Shown here: positions 38,820 to 46,939 of the stretch, in pieces
How positions within the stretch are numbered: the first letter of the stretch is position 1
Layout: the number at the start of each line of letters is the position of its first letter
Assembly: GCF_000373925.1 (NCBI RefSeq)
Contig: NZ_KB892760.1
Coordinates: 22,474-86,473 of the forward strand
Reading direction: 5' to 3'
Source: Actinopolymorpha alba DSM 45243
Lineage (GTDB): Bacteria > Actinomycetota > Actinomycetes > Propionibacteriales > Actinopolymorphaceae
DNA: 64,000 nt
The notes under the pieces: model-generated
What the model was told of the DNA's origin: nothing
The model's input: the letters and a program-made list of their open reading frames with translations, nothing else
Databases searched by the model: none
Position numbers and translations under genes: made by a program

Positions 38820-39005
38820 TTACCCGCCGGGGACGTGTGGCGGGTGGTCGGAGAAGTCGAATTCGCCAGCGTTGACTCCGCGCAGGAACGCGTCCCACTC
38901 ACCCGGAGTGAAATGAAGCACGGCTGATTTCTCGCCCTGGTTGGCGTCGCTCATGTGGAAGCCAGAGTCATCGTGGTCGACCTTGATGCTGGTCTGAGGC
39001 GCCAT
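38820..39005 (-). CDS. DUF397-like small protein, second copy
   Basis: The 61-residue protein ends with LHFTPGEWDAFLRGVNAGEFDF, the DUF397 C-terminal signature. Its N-terminal half lacks the usual W-x-K-S-S-x-S and Cys, so it is a divergent or partial member. ATG at 39005 follows GGGAGGGAAGG. An in-frame ATG at 39221 preceded by GAAGGG would add 72 residues of GC-rich but low-complexity sequence and cannot be excluded. Confidence 0.7.
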   Translation of the reverse strand: MAPQTSIKVDHDDSGFHMSDANQGEKSAVLHFTPGEWDAFLRGVNAGEFDFSDHPPHVPGG

Positions 39006-39418
39006 GCCTTCCCTCCCCATCGGTGTGTGCCAGGGGTGTCCGGTCTTCGTCCTCGGAGCAACTGGGGGCAAGTCGCTCCGACTGCGAAGCGATCTGCTCA
39101 GGCTGGCCTCCAGCCACCCGCTGGCGCCGTGGCCGGCGGAGATGGAGTGGCCGGCGGCCTCGACCTGCTCGACGTCGATCAGGTACGACGAACTGCCATT
39201 ACCAGGGGTGCTCTCGTGCATCAAATTGCCCTTCTTCGTTGGGCCCGGCTGCATCCGGGCAATGTGGTGTTGCTGAACCCCTTACCGACTCTGTTGGCGG
39301 CTGGGGCGTCTCATGGGTGTAGGCCCGGGACGTCCGGGGGGCGCGGTACGCCCCGGGCCCGACAGGGACCGCCAGCCGGTGGGGAGTGTCCAAGCGGCGA
39401 TCCATCCAGGGGCCCGTG
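39006..39418. other. Intergenic region between DUF397-like and B genes
   Basis: These 413 bases hold no firmly supported gene. The frame of the DUF397-like gene stays open back to 39254. A GC-rich hairpin at 39322-39359 is described separately. I see no repeat shared with other parts of the window. Confidence 0.5.
39322..39359 (-). terminator. GC-rich hairpin after gene B
   Basis: The outer arms GGCCCGGG / CCCGGGCC (39322-39329, 39352-39359) are perfect. An alternative inner stem pairs CCGGGG..GGCG with CGCCCCGG. It lies about 60 bases downstream of the B stop on the minus strand and has no T tract. Confidence 0.4.
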
Positions 39419-39682
39419 TCAGGCGAGCGGGTGCAACACCAGCTCGGCCATGCGGGCCTGCGGGCACATCCACGGCCGTCCGCAGGAGACGCACCAGGCG
39501 TCCCGCAGCGCGGGGACGGGGATGATCCGCCGCCTCCAACGGATCATCAGGCGTGCCCGGTTAGGGCGGTGAGTGCGTTCGAGTTCCTCGGCGAGTTCGC
39601 GGACGCGGCTGGTCCCGTACTCGCGGACGAGGACAGCGACGGAGATGTCGGCGTGCGACTGAGCGGGGATGATGGCGGCCAT
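39419..39682 (-). CDS. Small Cys-containing protein B (module copy 2)
   Basis: The 87-residue protein shares with B' the core HRP.R.R...RWR.RIIP.P.L followed by C-x2-C-x3-W-x-CP. No named family is recognised. The start overlaps the stop of gene A (TGATG), so the two are translationally coupled. A basic Arg-rich strand next to the Cys cluster could bind nucleic acid or a partner protein; this is inference. Confidence 0.65.
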   Translation of the reverse strand: MAAIIPAQSHADISVAVLVREYGTSRVRELAEELERTHRPNRARLMIRWRRRIIPVPALRDAWCVSCGRPWMCPQARMAELVLHPLA

Positions 39683-40023
39683 CAAAACGGCCGGGGATCC
39701 GGGAGCAGATGCCGCATATAGCCGATCACGCCGTCCAAGTCGTCGCTGCGGACAGCCCAAGCGAACGAACGGATAAAGCTCCAGCGGGCGTCGCCATCGT
39801 CCGTGACCGTGCAGTAGAAGGTCACGCCACTGTCGAAGGGGAGCTTCGGGTTCCTGGCATGGACTCCCCAACCGTGCATCGTGTCGTAGCTCAGCTCTAC
39901 GTGCCAGCCCATCTCATCGGCCAGCCGGTCACGAAGCTTGCACGCGTTCTGCTCGCTGATCGCCAGGTTCGCTTCCAGGCGCCGGCAAACGCGGGCCTCG
40001 GCCTCGCTGTACGTGATCCCCAC
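39682..40023 (-). CDS. Small protein A (module copy 2)
   Basis: The 113-residue protein begins with a helical, charged region (EAEARVCRRLEANLAISEQ). The beta-rich middle (LPFDSGVTFYCTVTDDGDARWSF) and final helix (SDDLDGVIGYMRHLL) resemble protein A' at 33083-33391. The GTG start at 40023 follows GGGGGAGG by five bases. It is the first gene of the A-B unit and is divergent from the regulator at 40282. The fold and role are unknown. Confidence 0.65.
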   Translation of the reverse strand: MGITYSEAEARVCRRLEANLAISEQNACKLRDRLADEMGWHVELSYDTMHGWGVHARNPKLPFDSGVTFYCTVTDDGDARWSFIRSFAWAVRSDDLDGVIGYMRHLLPDPRPF

Positions 40024-40281
40024 TGAAACCTCCCCCGTGAGGTGCTGCAACTGCGGCTGCGTCCTCACGTTCGGCGATGAGTTGAGCGACTTCGCCGGCA
40101 ACCCTGTGAAGGGTCGCCACCACGCGCTCTTTGTCCACGACACGACGACACCGCATTTCGTGACGCTGCATAAGGCGCGCGTAAGGGGAGGGGGAGTGCA
40201 CGGGGGGCGCGTGTTTTGGCGATACATGGCAGGAAAGGCCAGACCATGCCAAACTGCGCATCTGAGTCCAGGAGGACAACG

Positions 40282-41634
40282 ATGGGACGTTGCCCGAAGC
40301 AGCCAAACCGCGTGCTGGCCGAGCTCGTCGATGAGGCCGGGCTCACCCATAAAGGGCTTGCCCGTCGCGTCGTCGAACGCGGCCGTGGCATCGGCCACCA
40401 GCTGAGCTACGACCACAACTCAGTTCGGCGGTGGCTTGAAGGAGAGCAACCCAGACCGCCTGGGCCGGGTCTTATCGCGGCTGTACTCAGCGAGGCACTT
40501 GGTCGTCGGACGACGCCTTCCGACTGCGGAATGCATGCCGATGGCGAGCAGGTAGACCTTGGGCTTGAGTTCCCCCTGAGCTGGACAGAAGGCGTGGACA
40601 CGGTAACGGCGTTGTGGAGAGGTGACGTGGAGCGCCGAAAGGTCTTGACCGGCATCAGCTATGCGGTCGCGGGTTACACAGCGGCATCGATGCGGTGGCT
40701 AACGCTCCCCGGCCCCGACCATCCGGCCTCTTCTGGACGGCGCAAGGTGGGTCAGTCCGATGTCGAGGCGCTCCGGTCCATGATCGGTACGTTCCGCGAC
40801 CTCGACAACCGCGTCGGCGGCGGGCGGATTCGCCAGACGGTCGTCCAGTACCTCCACAGTGAGGTGTCTCCGCTTCTACGCGGTCGGTATACCGAGCAGA
40901 TCGGCCGCAGCGTGTTCGCCGCAGCCGCCGAACTGACGAAGCTGGCCGGTTGGATGGCGTACGACGAGGAAGAGCACGGTCTCGCTCAGAGGTACCTCAT
41001 CCAGGCCCTGCGGCTGGCCCGGACCGCGAATGACCACGCCCTCGGAGCGGAAGTTCTCGCCGCGATGAGTCACCAGGCGACCTACATCGGCCGCCCCGGC
41101 GACGCCGTCGACCTCGCCCGCGCAGCCCAGATCGGTGCGCGGAAGGCAGGTTTGGCTGCATTGGAGTCTGAGTGCCACATCGTGGAGGCTCACGGACACG
41201 CGGCTCGGGACGATGCCTCCTCCTGTGCAGGCAGCCTTACAGCAGCGGAGAAGGCCTTCGAACGGTCCGAGGCGACGGCACCGGAATGGCTGACGTACTT
41301 CGATGAGGCGTATCTGTCAGCCAAGTTCGCTCACTGCTTCCGTGAGCTCTCCGACGACCGCCGGGCAGGCTATTACGCCGAACGGTCTCTGAACATGTCG
41401 GACGGATATCGCCGCGGCCGGGCCTTCAATCTCTGCCTGCTCGCGTCCGCTCGCGCCGCCGAGGAGCCGCTTGAAGCGGTGCGGATCGGTGATGAAGCGA
41501 TCAGCATCGTCGAGGGACTTTCTTCCCGGAGAAGCCTCAGCTACCTCCGTGACCTGCGGCGCCGTCTCAGCCCGCACAACGGGCTGCCTGAGGTTGGAGA
41601 GTTCTGCCGCCGCGTCGCAGCCCTCATGGTGTGA
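40282..41634 (+). CDS. HTH/TPR-type transcriptional regulator (module copy 2)
   Basis: The 450-residue protein has an N-terminal helix-turn-helix-like region (NRVLAELVDEAGLTHKGLARRV...SYDHNSVRRWLEGEQP, about 10-60) and a long alpha-helical TPR-like region (about 150-430; ELTKLAGWMAYDEEEHGLAQRYLIQALRLA). This layout is common in Streptomyces regulators of development. AGGAGG six bases upstream fixes the start. It diverges from genes A and B. Unlike the regulator at 33628 it appears full length. Confidence 0.8.
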   Translation: MGRCPKQPNRVLAELVDEAGLTHKGLARRVVERGRGIGHQLSYDHNSVRRWLEGEQPRPPGPGLIAAVLSEALGRRTTPSDCGMHADGEQVDLGLEFPLSWTEGVDTVTALWRGDVERRKVLTGISYAVAGYTAASMRWLTLPGPDHPASSGRRKVGQSDVEALRSMIGTFRDLDNRVGGGRIRQTVVQYLHSEVSPLLRGRYTEQIGRSVFAAAAELTKLAGWMAYDEEEHGLAQRYLIQALRLARTANDHALGAEVLAAMSHQATYIGRPGDAVDLARAAQIGARKAGLAALESECHIVEAHGHAARDDASSCAGSLTAAEKAFERSEATAPEWLTYFDEAYLSAKFAHCFRELSDDRRAGYYAERSLNMSDGYRRGRAFNLCLLASARAAEEPLEAVRIGDEAISIVEGLSSRRSLSYLRDLRRRLSPHNGLPEVGEFCRRVAALMV

Positions 41635-42166
41635 GACTGAGCGCACGGTAGATGGCGACCACGGTGGCCGCACCGACGATCTCGCCGGTCTCGATCATCT
41701 CCGCGGCTTCCGTCAGTGGTATCCAGCGGACGGCTTCGGCCTCGTTGATGTCCGGATCGGTGTCCACACGGTCCGCGCCGCGAGCCAGGTAGATCTCCTG
41801 CGACTGGTCGAGTGATCCGATCGATGGCTGGAACGTCACTAGCTTGGTCATCGTCCGGGGTCGCCAGCCAGTCTCCTCCTCGACCTCCCGCGCCGCGGCA
41901 GCAGCGACATCCTCGGCGTGGTCGACATAGCCACCCGGCAGTTCCCAGACCCACTGATCAATGATGAAGCGGTGCCGGTACATGAGTAGGGCGCGCCGTT
42001 GGTCGTCGAGGACAAGGGTCATCGCACACCGAGGCATGCGGGCGACGTACTGAGTGAAGTGCGTTCCATCAGGCAGCTCCACATCGACCGTCGACAGCCG
42101 AATATGCCGGTTCTCATCCACGACCCGCTCGCCGTGGATCTTCCACTGCGTACGCGCGAAGCTCAC
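41624..42166 (-). CDS. Nudix hydrolase (ADP-ribose pyrophosphatase-like)
   Basis: The 180-residue protein contains the Nudix box G-x5-E-x7-REVEEETGW in GGYVDHAEDVAAAAAREVEEETGW, preceded by VWELPGG, as in ADP-sugar pyrophosphatases. A GTG start at 42166 gives a normal length; the longer open frame upstream lacks conservation. The 3' end overlaps the convergent regulator gene by 11 bases. It could hydrolyse an ADP-sugar or another nucleoside diphosphate derivative. Confidence 0.87.
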   Translation of the reverse strand: MSFARTQWKIHGERVVDENRHIRLSTVDVELPDGTHFTQYVARMPRCAMTLVLDDQRRALLMYRHRFIIDQWVWELPGGYVDHAEDVAAAAAREVEEETGWRPRTMTKLVTFQPSIGSLDQSQEIYLARGADRVDTDPDINEAEAVRWIPLTEAAEMIETGEIVGAATVVAIYRALSLTP

Positions 42167-42339
42167 CCGCGGACAGTACCCCACAAGGGCATCTGCGCTG
42201 AACTTGTAGATAGCCGCAGCGAGACGTCGCGCGGATGCGGCATGATCGTCGACACGTCTGGGGCGGGCCGCCCTCGCCACCGCCGGCCGCGCCAGCTTTG
42301 GAAGTGGGGCGGAGGCGTCGGAAGCTGCACCCCGGACGT

Positions 42340-43128
42340 TTAGCCTCCCCGCAGTTCCTCGTAGGCAGTAATGGCGCGCCGCACTGCGTTGATTGTGCGC
42401 TGTGTTGCGACGACTGCTACGGCGTCGCTCCCTTGGATCAACGCCAATGTGCGCCCCGAGGGGTCGAACGGTGCTTGCTGCTCGGCCCCTTGCACCAGAG
42501 CCCACTGCTTGGCGTGGGCATATCCCGAGTAAAAGCGATAGAGGAGCTGCGGCTTGGCGCCCTGCCGTGCCGCCTCGTAGAGGTCGAATAGCTCGACTGT
42601 TGCGGGCACCTGGAGGGCGAGAATTGGGTCTCCCCGTCGGTTCTTGCGAACGAGCCCGAGCCCGCGATGGTCGGCGGCGGCGATCAGATCGGCCAGCCGC
42701 TCGACGGCCAGCTTGCCGGGGGGCGTAGCGACGCGACCGGCCGCCTCCTCGAACTTGCGCCGCTCCTCGTAGTCAGCAGCAGCCGCTGCAACGCCCCGTG
42801 CGAGGCGTGTGTCGGTGTCGATCGTAGGCTCGGTGAGCCAATACGCCAGGAGTGCGGCTTCGTGTGCGGTGCGCAGGAGGGACAGGTGGGCGTAGGCCGG
42901 CATCTCTCCGGCGAGAAGCATCGTTCGCCATGCTCTGAGGTGATCTATGGCGGCGCGCATCGCCGTTGCTGCGTGGTCATGTGCGTACGCACGCAGCTTG
43001 TCCGCCAGGTCGACGCTCGCCTGGCTGCCTGCTGTTGGCAGCGTCACGACAGCAACATCGAGTCGCTTCCAGAGCTGATCAACCCCGGATAGTTCTAGTT
43101 TGCAGTGTTGCCAGCGCTTTCGGGTCAA
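42340..43128 (-). CDS. Hypothetical alpha-helical protein, HEPN-like features
   Basis: The 262-residue protein is mostly helical and soluble. No family is recognised with certainty. A segment RFYSGYAHAKQWAL contains R-x6-H, which fits the R-x4-6-H motif of HEPN ribonuclease-type domains. The start is uncertain: a TTG at 43128 is the longest choice. It lies between the Nudix gene and a stand-alone DNA ligase in the accessory region. The HEPN idea is weak. Confidence 0.55.
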   Translation of the reverse strand: MTRKRWQHCKLELSGVDQLWKRLDVAVVTLPTAGSQASVDLADKLRAYAHDHAATAMRAAIDHLRAWRTMLLAGEMPAYAHLSLLRTAHEAALLAYWLTEPTIDTDTRLARGVAAAAADYEERRKFEEAAGRVATPPGKLAVERLADLIAAADHRGLGLVRKNRRGDPILALQVPATVELFDLYEAARQGAKPQLLYRFYSGYAHAKQWALVQGAEQQAPFDPSGRTLALIQGSDAVAVVATQRTINAVRRAITAYEELRGG

Positions 43129-43267
43129 TAGGCGCCCAAACAGGTTCCCCGGGGCGCTCGATCTGCGACACGCACACGATCATCCACGATCGGCTCCTGT
43201 GCACTTGTCGTGGGCCGCCACCTGGCTAGCGTGCTGGGTTCCATCGACGGACACCTATTGTGCTTGT

Positions 43268-44269
43268 GTGCACGTCAGGCTTCCGGTGGAGCCGGTGCTC
43301 GCACGCAGCATCGATCATCTTCCCGCGCCAGGTTCCTGCCCGGGTGGGTGCCTGTATGAGCCGAAGTGGGACGGATTTCGGGCGATCTCTATCGTCACGG
43401 ACCAAGGCGACACACGAATTGCCAGTCGGCGTGGGACGGACCTGACAGGCGCGTTTCCGGAGATCGTCGGCACGTTGTTCGCCGTGGTGCCGAAGGGCTC
43501 GTGCCTTGACGGGGAGGTTGTTTGCTGGACCCGCGGCAAGCTGGACTTCTCCGCCCTCCAGCTCCGCTACGCCAGGCGCGCCAGGGCGCGCGACCTGGCG
43601 AAGGTGGAGCCGTGTCACCTGGTTGTATTCGATGTCCTCGAACTCGACGGGTGTGATTACCGACGGGAACCCTTGACCGCGCGCAGGCGGGTCCTGGAGA
43701 CGCTGCTCCACCGCGTACGACCAGGTACCCCGCTCGCACTGGGCATGCAGACGAGCGATCTTGCTGTAGCGGAGGGGTGGTACAACGATCTCGCCGTCGT
43801 GGGCGTGGAAGGGCTCGTGATCAAGCCGGCGAGGAGCAGGTACGAGGAGGGCCGGCGCCTCTGGTGGAAGTACAAGGCGAGGGTGACAACAGAGGCGATC
43901 ACCGGTGGGGTCACTGGGACGCTACGACGGCCGCAGTCCCTGATCCTGGGCCGCTATGACTCCGAGACCGGACGGTTGCGGGTCGCTGGGAGCACGACCC
44001 GCCTATCGGATCGTGAGGCGGCCGAGATTGCCGCTGAGCTCACGCCGGCTGGTGGTCGGCACCCATGGCCCGAAGAGCTGAACATCGGCTGGCGCGGCCC
44101 CGTCCGGTATGTGCGGGTCGAGCCGACTGTCGTGGTGGAGATCAGCGCAGACATCGCGACCGACCGTGGTCGGCGGTGGCGGCACGCCGTGCGCCTGCTT
44201 CGGATCAGGGACATGCCGGTGGAGGATGTCCCCCTCGACCTCGATGTGGAGACAAGGGAGCAGCCGTAG
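43268..44269 (+). CDS. Stand-alone ATP-dependent DNA ligase (LigC-like)
   Basis: The 333-residue protein has the nucleotidyl-transfer motif with adenylated lysine (EPKWDGFRA), followed by ASRRGTDLT, DGEVV, FDVLELDG and GVEGLVIKP..RYEEGRRLWWKYK, which are motifs III-V. It lacks polymerase and nuclease domains, so it resembles actinobacterial LigC rather than LigD. GTG at 43268 is the likely start, without a clear ribosome binding site. It may seal breaks in a repair pathway, and it ends 88 bases before the right direct repeat. Confidence 0.85.
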   Translation: MHVRLPVEPVLARSIDHLPAPGSCPGGCLYEPKWDGFRAISIVTDQGDTRIASRRGTDLTGAFPEIVGTLFAVVPKGSCLDGEVVCWTRGKLDFSALQLRYARRARARDLAKVEPCHLVVFDVLELDGCDYRREPLTARRRVLETLLHRVRPGTPLALGMQTSDLAVAEGWYNDLAVVGVEGLVIKPARSRYEEGRRLWWKYKARVTTEAITGGVTGTLRRPQSLILGRYDSETGRLRVAGSTTRLSDREAAEIAAELTPAGGRHPWPEELNIGWRGPVRYVRVEPTVVVEISADIATDRGRRWRHAVRLLRIRDMPVEDVPLDLDVETREQP

Positions 44270-44357
44270 GTCTGCCGCATGCGTATAGCGGCTCCAACTC
44301 GATCACAGGACGCTGCGGCGGTTCTTGATCTTCGAGACGCGGGCCGACGGCGAGATT

Positions 44358-44483
44358 CCTCACCCTCACCGTCCCCCAAGATCAGCCCGAGAACCCACCC
44401 CCGGATGCCAGGGCAGGGGTGCCGCCGGGCGGGTGAGGACCGTTGCCTCGTCGCTCACGGACGCGTGGACCGCGAGCATGGCG
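44358..44483 (+). repeat. Direct repeat, right copy (126 bp)
   Basis: This is the 3' end of the GT4 gene at 44366-45580 plus eight bases beyond its stop. The matching left copy at 34728-34856 lies 9,630 bp away in the same orientation. The repeated part inside the gene covers about its last 39 codons. Confidence 0.9.
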
Positions 44484-45580
44484 GCCACAGTCGAACCCCA
44501 CGGGTAGCGTTCGGCTCGCTCGCGGGCGGCCAGCCGGCGGGCCGCCTCGGGACGGCTCAGGACCGCCCGCACCGCAGTGGCGAGAGCGGAGGGTTCGGGT
44601 TCGGCGCAGGCGCCGGACGCCAGGGTGATGAGTTCACGGCCGCCGCCGCGGTTCGCCGTCACCACCGGCGTACCACAGGCCAGCGCCTCCAGGATCGCAA
44701 GGCCGAACGTCTCATCCGGGCACAGCGACAGCGCCGCGTCGGCGTTCGCGAGTCTGGCGGCGAGTTCGTGGCGGTCCGCGACGTACGGATGGAACACCAC
44801 CGGCGCCTCCCCAGCCAGCCGCACCAGCGCGTCCCGGTCGGGTCCGTCGCCGTACACGTCCAGCTGGAACGCGAAACCCTGCCGGTGCAGCTCGACCGCG
44901 GTGGCGATCGCGAGGTCCGGTCTCTTCTCGTACGACAGCCGCCCGGCGTGCACCAGACGCGCGACGCCATCACCGGACGGCCCACGCCGCCGCCGGTCGG
45001 GATGGAACGTCGCCAGATCGACGCCCAGCGGGATCCGCCGCACGCGCGCGGGTGCCTTGGCGCGGTCGCCAGATCCCGCTCCCGCACCCACCCGCGTGAA
45101 CTCCTCCGCCGCGAAGCCCGACGTCACGACCACGGTGTCGAAGGTCCGCAGCAAGTACCGGTTGACAGCGTTCGATCCGGTGACCAGGCCAGCCTGCCAA
45201 CGGATCCGGGGCGCGAGGTGGGTGTCGAGGCGCTCGTGCGAGAGCAGCACGCTGCCCGCGCGGCGCCGCCGGGCCCACCGCGCCGCCGTGACCATCGTCG
45301 CTTTGTCCGACACCTCGACGCTGGTGGGGCGGAGGCGGTCGAGTACGTCGTTGATCCGCCAGGGTTCGACGACCACCCGATAGTGCGTGCCGGGCAGGTA
45401 CGGCGCGCGGAACGTCACCGTGAGGCCGTGCTCGTCCTCGTGCCAGGAGTCGCGCGGTCCCGGCACGAGCAGGAGCCGTTCGTGCCCGGCCCCGACGTAC
45501 CCCCGTCCCAGCGCGTCCACGGCGGTCCGCAGGCCGCCGGACGTCGGGGCGTAGAAGTTCGCGAGCTGTGCGATGCGCAT
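44366..45580 (-). CDS. GT4 glycosyltransferase (mannosyltransferase-like)
   Basis: The 404-residue GT-B enzyme begins MRIAQLANFYAPTSGGLRTAV and carries the donor-binding motifs HAGRLSYEKRPDLAI and CPDETFGLAILEALACGTPVV (E-x7-E). Such proteins transfer mannose from GDP-mannose to lipid or glycan acceptors at the inner membrane face. It follows a second GT4 gene by 43 bases, so the two are probably co-transcribed. Its 3' end is the direct repeat that borders the accessory region. Confidence 0.88.
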   Translation of the reverse strand: MRIAQLANFYAPTSGGLRTAVDALGRGYVGAGHERLLLVPGPRDSWHEDEHGLTVTFRAPYLPGTHYRVVVEPWRINDVLDRLRPTSVEVSDKATMVTAARWARRRRAGSVLLSHERLDTHLAPRIRWQAGLVTGSNAVNRYLLRTFDTVVVTSGFAAEEFTRVGAGAGSGDRAKAPARVRRIPLGVDLATFHPDRRRRGPSGDGVARLVHAGRLSYEKRPDLAIATAVELHRQGFAFQLDVYGDGPDRDALVRLAGEAPVVFHPYVADRHELAARLANADAALSLCPDETFGLAILEALACGTPVVTANRGGGRELITLASGACAEPEPSALATAVRAVLSRPEAARRLAARERAERYPWGSTVAAMLAVHASVSDEATVLTRPAAPLPWHPGVGSRADLGGR

Positions 45581-45623
45581 GTTCCCGTCCTGGAAGGCCC
45601 GCGGTCTTTTGTGAAGCGGCTGG

Positions 45624-46760
45624 TCAGGCGGCGAGGTCGGGCGAGGTCGGCTGCCGCAGGACCCCGCGGTAGTGGACGTCGATCAACTCGTCGAGGATGG
45701 GTTCCCAGCCGCGGTCGAGGACGGACGCCCGGGCGGCGCGGCCCATCGCGCTCCGGAGCACCGGCTCGCCGGCGAGGGAGAGGACGGCGGCGCGGAAGGC
45801 GTCCATCGCCTCCGGAGACTCCTCGGGCGGGTAGAGCAACCCCGTCTCTCCGGGCGTCACCAGGTCGAGCAGTCCGCCCGCCGCCGGCGCGACGACCGGG
45901 ACGCCACTCGCCAGCGCTTCCTGGGCGGCCTGGCAGAAGGTCTCATGCGCTCCGGTGTGCACGAAGATGTCCAGCGAGGCGATCGCACGCGCCAGGTCGA
46001 CGCCGCTCAACATCCCAAGCGTGGCGGCACCTGGAGCGATCGCCCGGACCTCCTCGAGCGCCGGCCCGGACCCGACGACGACGAGCCTGGTGCCGGGCAG
46101 GTCCGCCAGCCGACGGAGCAGGTGGACCCGTTTCTCCGTCGCGACCCGGCCGACGTACCCGACGAGGACCTCGCCGTCAGGTGCCAGCCGGCGACGAAGC
46201 TCGGCGTCCCGTCGGGACGGCTGGAAGAGTCGCAGGTCGACGCCCCGCGGCCAGCAGTACAACCGGGGGATCTGGTTGGCGTGCAGCTGGTCGAGTGCGG
46301 CCCGCGACGGCGCGAGGGTACGCCCGGCGCGGACGTGCATCCGGCGGGTCCACGCCCACAGAGTCCGCTCGACCCCGACGAAGCCGTACTGCTGGGCGAA
46401 GCCCACCACGTCGGTCTGGTACACCGCGACCGTCGGGATGGCGTACCGCTCGGCGGTCCGCAGCCCCGACATGCCCAGGACGAGCGGTGAAGCCAGGTGG
46501 ATGAGGTCGGGCGCGAACTCCGTCACCGCCTTACGGAGAGCACCGTCCGGCAGACCGAGCGGGAAGTCGGGGTACATCGGCAGCGGCAGGCTCCTGACGC
46601 GGACAACCGGTGTACCCGCGTACGTCGTGTCGCCGGGTCCCGGTGCGACGACCAACGCCTGATGCCCTCGCCTGACCAGGTGGTCGACAAGGTGGCGGAC
46701 GGAGTTCGCGACGCCGTTGACCTGGGGCAGGAAGGACTCCGCGACGACCATGATGCGCAC
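45624..46760 (-). CDS. GT4 glycosyltransferase (PimB/MgtA-like)
   Basis: The 378-residue protein begins VRIMVVAESFLPQVNGVANSV and contains GYVGRVATEKRVHLL and HTGAHETFCQAAQEALASGVPVV. Both blocks are typical of actinobacterial alpha-mannosyltransferases that build phosphatidylinositol mannosides or related glycolipids. GTG at 46760 is preferred. It is the first gene of the two-gene glycosyltransferase unit. Confidence 0.88.
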   Translation of the reverse strand: MRIMVVAESFLPQVNGVANSVRHLVDHLVRRGHQALVVAPGPGDTTYAGTPVVRVRSLPLPMYPDFPLGLPDGALRKAVTEFAPDLIHLASPLVLGMSGLRTAERYAIPTVAVYQTDVVGFAQQYGFVGVERTLWAWTRRMHVRAGRTLAPSRAALDQLHANQIPRLYCWPRGVDLRLFQPSRRDAELRRRLAPDGEVLVGYVGRVATEKRVHLLRRLADLPGTRLVVVGSGPALEEVRAIAPGAATLGMLSGVDLARAIASLDIFVHTGAHETFCQAAQEALASGVPVVAPAAGGLLDLVTPGETGLLYPPEESPEAMDAFRAAVLSLAGEPVLRSAMGRAARASVLDRGWEPILDELIDVHYRGVLRQPTSPDLAA

Positions 46761-46838
46761 AGCTCCACACGGTCGCGTCCCGAGGTGAACGCCCGGGACT
46801 GTTGGCGTTGCCGAGCAACGTCGGGTGCGTGAGAAAGC

Positions 46839-46876
46839 GAACGCCCGCCGCACCGGGTCGGGTGCGGCGGGCGTTC
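46839..46876 (-). terminator. Strong intrinsic terminator after the subtilase
   Basis: A perfect 16-bp stem (GAACGCCCGCCGCACC and its complement) closes a 6-base loop. On the minus strand it lies 63 bases after the protease stop and is followed by the pyrimidine-rich GCTTTCTC, so it most likely ends the protease transcript. Confidence 0.85.
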
Positions 46877-46939
46877 ATCGTCGGCCGATGCGTGAGAGGT
46901 CGGGCGACCCCTCGGCTCATCAGGTCGCTCAGCGCCCGG

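Noticed and set aside
40037..40405. Plus-strand frame starting with a Cys-rich segment (MRCCNCGC...) between gene A and the regulator
   Set aside because: It has no ribosome binding site, its start is only 14 bases from the divergent start of gene A, and the frame runs 124 bases into the regulator gene. A gene remnant is possible but not supported.
34728..44483. Integrative element with integrase or tRNA attachment site
   Set aside because: No integrase, transposase, relaxase or tRNA gene was found between or near the direct repeats, so only a repeat-bracketed segment is claimed.
44279..46504. Open frame of 741 codons opposite the two GT4 genes
   Set aside because: It is low-complexity Arg/Gly/Pro sequence covering two convincing glycosyltransferases on the other strand.
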